From: Cyanobacteria bacterium GSL.Bin1
Lineage (GTDB): Bacteria; Cyanobacteriota; Cyanobacteriia; Cyanobacteriales; Rubidibacteraceae
Direction of reading: 5' to 3'
Assembly: GCA_009909085.1 (NCBI GenBank)
Contig: JAAANX010000145.1
Coordinates: 1-33,600, forward strand
DNA length: 33,600 nt
Shown here: positions 31,429 through 33,600 of the stretch, piece after piece
How the letters are laid out: the number at the start of each line of letters is the position of its first letter
Position numbering within the stretch: position 1 is the first letter of the stretch
The notes under the pieces: generated by a model
What the model saw: only the letters and a program-made list of their open reading frames with translations
Database searches by the model: none
Told to the model about the DNA's origin: nothing
Translations under genes and position numbers: made by a program

Positions 31429-32043
31429 ATGGCTGACCAATGCTGTCAAGGGAAAACTCAAGCGCTCGAAAAGCTAAAAGGACGACAAAAGCGAGTCCTC
31501 TGGATAGTTTTAGCCATCAATGCTGTGATGTTTTTTATCGAATTTGGCGGAGGGGTACGCGCCCAAGCGCTCTCGCTAACCGGTGACTCTCTGGATATGC
31601 TGGGGGATGCGTTGGTATATGGGAGCAGTCTCTATGTGTTGAATCAAGGTCGCAAAGCACAAGCGAAATCAGCTTTATTGAAAGGGGGAATTATGTTTCT
31701 CTCCGCGATTGCAGTATTTGCGCGAGCAACCTACCAGCTTTTTGTCGGAGGAATACCGAATGTTCATCTCATTAGCAGTATCGGTTTATTGGCTCTAGGA
31801 GGCAATCTGATCTGTTTGTATTTACTGACTCGTCACCGCAACGACAACATCAACATGAGTGCGGTTTGGCTGTGTTCTCGCAATGACATTATCGCCAATA
31901 CATCGGTTTTAGCGGCTGCAGGTCTTGTCTTTCTCACCCACTCTCCCCTTCCTGATTTAGTCGTTGGACTATTGCTGACAGTGGTTTTTGCCAAATCAGC
32001 AGGAAAAGTCCTTTCTCAAGGATGGAGAGAACTGCAAGGTTAA
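31429..32043 (+). CDS. Compact cation diffusion facilitator (metal exporter)
   Basis: 204 aa with about six hydrophobic segments and no C-terminal cytosolic domain. Metal-site residues are in TGDSLDMLGDAL (helix 2, D-x3-D pattern) and in CSRNDIIANTS (helix 5, Asp where HxxxD is usual). The N-terminus MADQCCQG could hand on metal by its cysteine pair. CDF proteins exchange Zn, Cd or Co for protons across the inner membrane. The two operator-like repeats upstream suggest repression by the adjacent ArsR-type sensor. It is not a truncation: domain-lacking CDFs of this length exist. Confidence 0.85.
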   Translation: MADQCCQGKTQALEKLKGRQKRVLWIVLAINAVMFFIEFGGGVRAQALSLTGDSLDMLGDALVYGSSLYVLNQGRKAQAKSALLKGGIMFLSAIAVFARATYQLFVGGIPNVHLISSIGLLALGGNLICLYLLTRHRNDNINMSAVWLCSRNDIIANTSVLAAAGLVFLTHSPLPDLVVGLLLTVVFAKSAGKVLSQGWRELQG

Positions 32044-32099
32044 AAGTTTATGGAGGGAGACTGATTAAGAGTCTGTTAAAATTAAGACGTAAGTGTATA

Positions 32100-32277
32100 G
32101 ATGACACCTGTTTTGCCCAATCGGGGATAATCGGTTTTCCCGCCCCCACTGCTAAAACCACTCGTCGCGCTGTCAGAATTTCTCCTGTGGATAGGTGCAG
32201 TTGAAATTTGTGCTGAAGGGGAGCAAGACTTAGTACCCGCGCGGGATATACTGTATCTTGTAACTGCTTCTCGATTA
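32100..32277 (-). pseudogene. Internal fragment of a flavin-dependent oxidoreductase
   Basis: The minus-strand frame reads IEKQLQDTVYPARVLSLAPL, then STGEILTARRVVLAVGAGKP and IIPDWAKQV. This is the typical end of the NAD(P)-binding domain in SidA/IucD-like or related FAD enzymes. The frame degenerates after DWAKQV. It is probably part of the same broken gene as the fragment at 33380-33513. Confidence 0.65.
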
Positions 32278-32500
32278 TATAGCGCTTGGGGATGTTCAGG
32301 CGTTTGCGCTAAGACTTGATTGTAATTTTTAATTGCCTCTGAATAGTTGCCGCTGCGATAATAGGATAAACTGCGCCATAAGTAAGCCTGAGTCAGTCTG
32401 GGATTTTGTGGCAAGGCTGTAGAACAATCTGCGATCGCGCGATCAGAGTTTCCTAGATTGAGATGAGCAAAACAACGATACTGCTTTGCTTTAATGACAT
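32277..32500 (-). pseudogene. TPR-protein fragment
   Basis: The minus strand encodes at least two tetratricopeptide repeats (AYLWRSLSYYRSGNYSEAIK, then NYNQVLAQTPEHPQAL), preceded in frame by CFAHLNLGNSDRAIADCS. It has no start of its own and is fused at its 3' side to the flavoprotein scrap. Confidence 0.7.
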
Positions 32501-32579
32501 ACTAAGCGGAAGTCCTAATGATCTTTGTCATCCTCAGTAGTAAATCTGCAAAGATGAACTATCTTCAACTGCTTTGATC

Positions 32580-33194
32580 TTACGCCCCCGCAGCAAACAC
32601 CTGTTTTGCAGTTAAATTTAATTCTGGAAACGTTGGGGAGATAATATGCTCACTGCCCCGAAACTGTTGTGCCTGATACTCGCCATCGACCAATTGATAT
32701 ACGGAAAATGTCGGTTGTTTGGGCGATCCAATGTAGCGTCTTCCTCCTAGTCCCAAGTAATCAACAATCCAATATTCTCCAATCCCTAATGCTTCATAGT
32801 CAATTAGCTTGTGTCCATAGTCGTCTCGCCAGTTGGTACTCACAACCTCGATCGCAACTCGTACTGATTTTCCTAAAGTAATGGTTGATCGCTTTTTCCA
32901 GAAGGGCTCATCTTCTAGTGCTATCTTATCTAGAATCATCAGATCAGGGTTATAAGCAGTTTTATCAGTATTAATAGGCTTAATTACTGCTTCTAGGGGG
33001 ATAATATACGGCAACTGTAACCGTTTAATTTCAAACCCCAATTCAAGGGATAAAAACCCACCTACTTGTCCATGTGTTCCTGTTGGTCGCATTTCAACTG
33101 GTACTCCATTGCGTAATTCATAGCGACCATAGCCATCTGGATACCAATCCCAAAATTCTTCAAGGGTCATCAGTTGAGGAACTGCTTCCACCAT
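32580..33194 (-). CDS. Uma2-family (DUF820) endonuclease-like protein
   Basis: 204 aa, complete. It begins LMTLEEFWDWYPDGYGRYEL with the conserved ELRNGVPVEM, then YNPDLMILDK, AIEVVSTNWRDDYGHKLIDY and GIGEYWIVD. These carry the PD-(D/E)XK-like residues (E, D, E-x-V, K). The family is strongly expanded in cyanobacteria, and its biological role is unclear. Here it lies between two fragments of a broken flavoprotein gene, which implies it was inserted or brought in by rearrangement. Confidence 0.88.
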   Translation of the reverse strand: MVEAVPQLMTLEEFWDWYPDGYGRYELRNGVPVEMRPTGTHGQVGGFLSLELGFEIKRLQLPYIIPLEAVIKPINTDKTAYNPDLMILDKIALEDEPFWKKRSTITLGKSVRVAIEVVSTNWRDDYGHKLIDYEALGIGEYWIVDYLGLGGRRYIGSPKQPTFSVYQLVDGEYQAQQFRGSEHIISPTFPELNLTAKQVFAAGA

Positions 33195-33288
33195 TGTTCC
33201 TAAACTCCTATTGGAAAATCACTATCAACTTTAGCTTAGCAAGAAAGCTATCTTATCTGTAATTCAGTTACAATGCCAATCTCCTTCA

Positions 33289-33513
33289 TTACTTAGGGGG
33301 GTACTGAGATGAAGATGATGGGGAGAAGGCAATCGCAGATGGGAAATCTGAAACGCACCAAATTGATGATGCCATTACTGCATCCACCTCCTTTGAGGGC
33401 TCGAAAACCATCAAACGATTCCGCATCGACTTTTTCTTCTGCAACAGATGTGTGACAAGGGTTAAGGCTTGGGGTCCCACGCCAATAATGGCGATGTCGA
33501 TTGAAGTCTTCAT
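33289..33513 (-). pseudogene. N-terminal fragment of an FAD-dependent oxidoreductase
   Basis: ATG 33513 opens KTSIDIAIIGVGPQALTLVT and then HLLQKKKSMRNRLMVFEPS, a clear FAD-binding Rossmann start. After VFEPS (about 33395) the sequence loses similarity and ends in a low-complexity Ser-rich tail. A Zur-like box lies 29 bp upstream. The remainder of the gene appears at 32100-32277. Confidence 0.72.
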
Positions 33514-33542
33514 GATGACAAAATAGAGCTTTTATAATAAGA

Positions 33543-33557
33543 TGATAATCATTCTCA
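33543..33557. promoter_or_regulatory. Zur-like operator at the right edge
   Basis: TGATAATCATTCTCA, one mismatch from a perfect palindrome. It is oriented between the broken flavoprotein gene (minus) and whatever follows on the plus strand beyond the window, so it may control either or both. Confidence 0.75.
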
Positions 33558-33600
33558 TATAAAAAACAACATCAGCTATGTTTTTCCAGCATCGATCGTC

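Overview
The window is cyanobacterial. HIP1-type octamers (GCGATCGC and variants) are frequent, and the gene content includes a high-light-inducible protein, a Uma2 endonuclease and heptamer repeat arrays. A unicellular chroococcalean is plausible, but nothing here fixes the genus. Most of the window is about metal and cofactor supply, and it is heavily scarred by mobile DNA.

Left part (1-8.6 kb): a corrinoid/iron-complex uptake cluster. It holds a 5'-truncated TonB-dependent receptor, a thioredoxin-like [2Fe-2S] protein, a BtuF-type lipoprotein, a metallophosphoesterase and a BtuC/FecCD permease. A cobalamin riboswitch follows, leading into a 146-aa protein of unknown function, a delta-9 desaturase, a wrecked metE, and a second 146-aa paralogue of the unknown protein.

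Middle (8.6-17.4 kb): a mosaic of mobile remnants and probable transferred genes. It contains a group II intron scrap, a nested palindrome, a Crp-type HTH fragment, cysS with a Zur-like operator, the tail of a tyrosine recombinase, selO, a stand-alone tnpB element, and a divergent metE/metR pair that looks foreign and could replace the dead resident metE.

Right part (17.4-33.6 kb): a zinc-starvation (Zur-type) island. Six of the seven near-identical TGATAATNATTATCA-like palindromes lie here. They precede a CobW/COG0523 GTPase (followed by hisI), a 62-aa protein (followed by thrS), folE, a FeoB-like transporter, a divergent flavoprotein, and a broken flavin gene at the right edge. The seventh precedes cysS. 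The products are spare copies of zinc enzymes, metal chaperone-like proteins and a candidate transporter. Next to them sits an ArsR/SmtB repressor with a compact CDF exporter, so uptake-side and efflux-side control adjoin. An IS630 element, a TnpB-derived MITE, three toxin-antitoxin loci (one with a truncated toxin) and partial gene duplications (folE', hisI tail, cysS scrap) show repeated rearrangement.

The most unusual observations are two related palindromic mini-elements inserted in frame inside two unrelated proteins (the IS630 transposase and HisI), a hisI paralogue split by a MITE whose reading frame can be rejoined at the insertion point, a FeoB-family transporter under a Zur-like operator, and the riboswitch-associated pair of 146-aa proteins.
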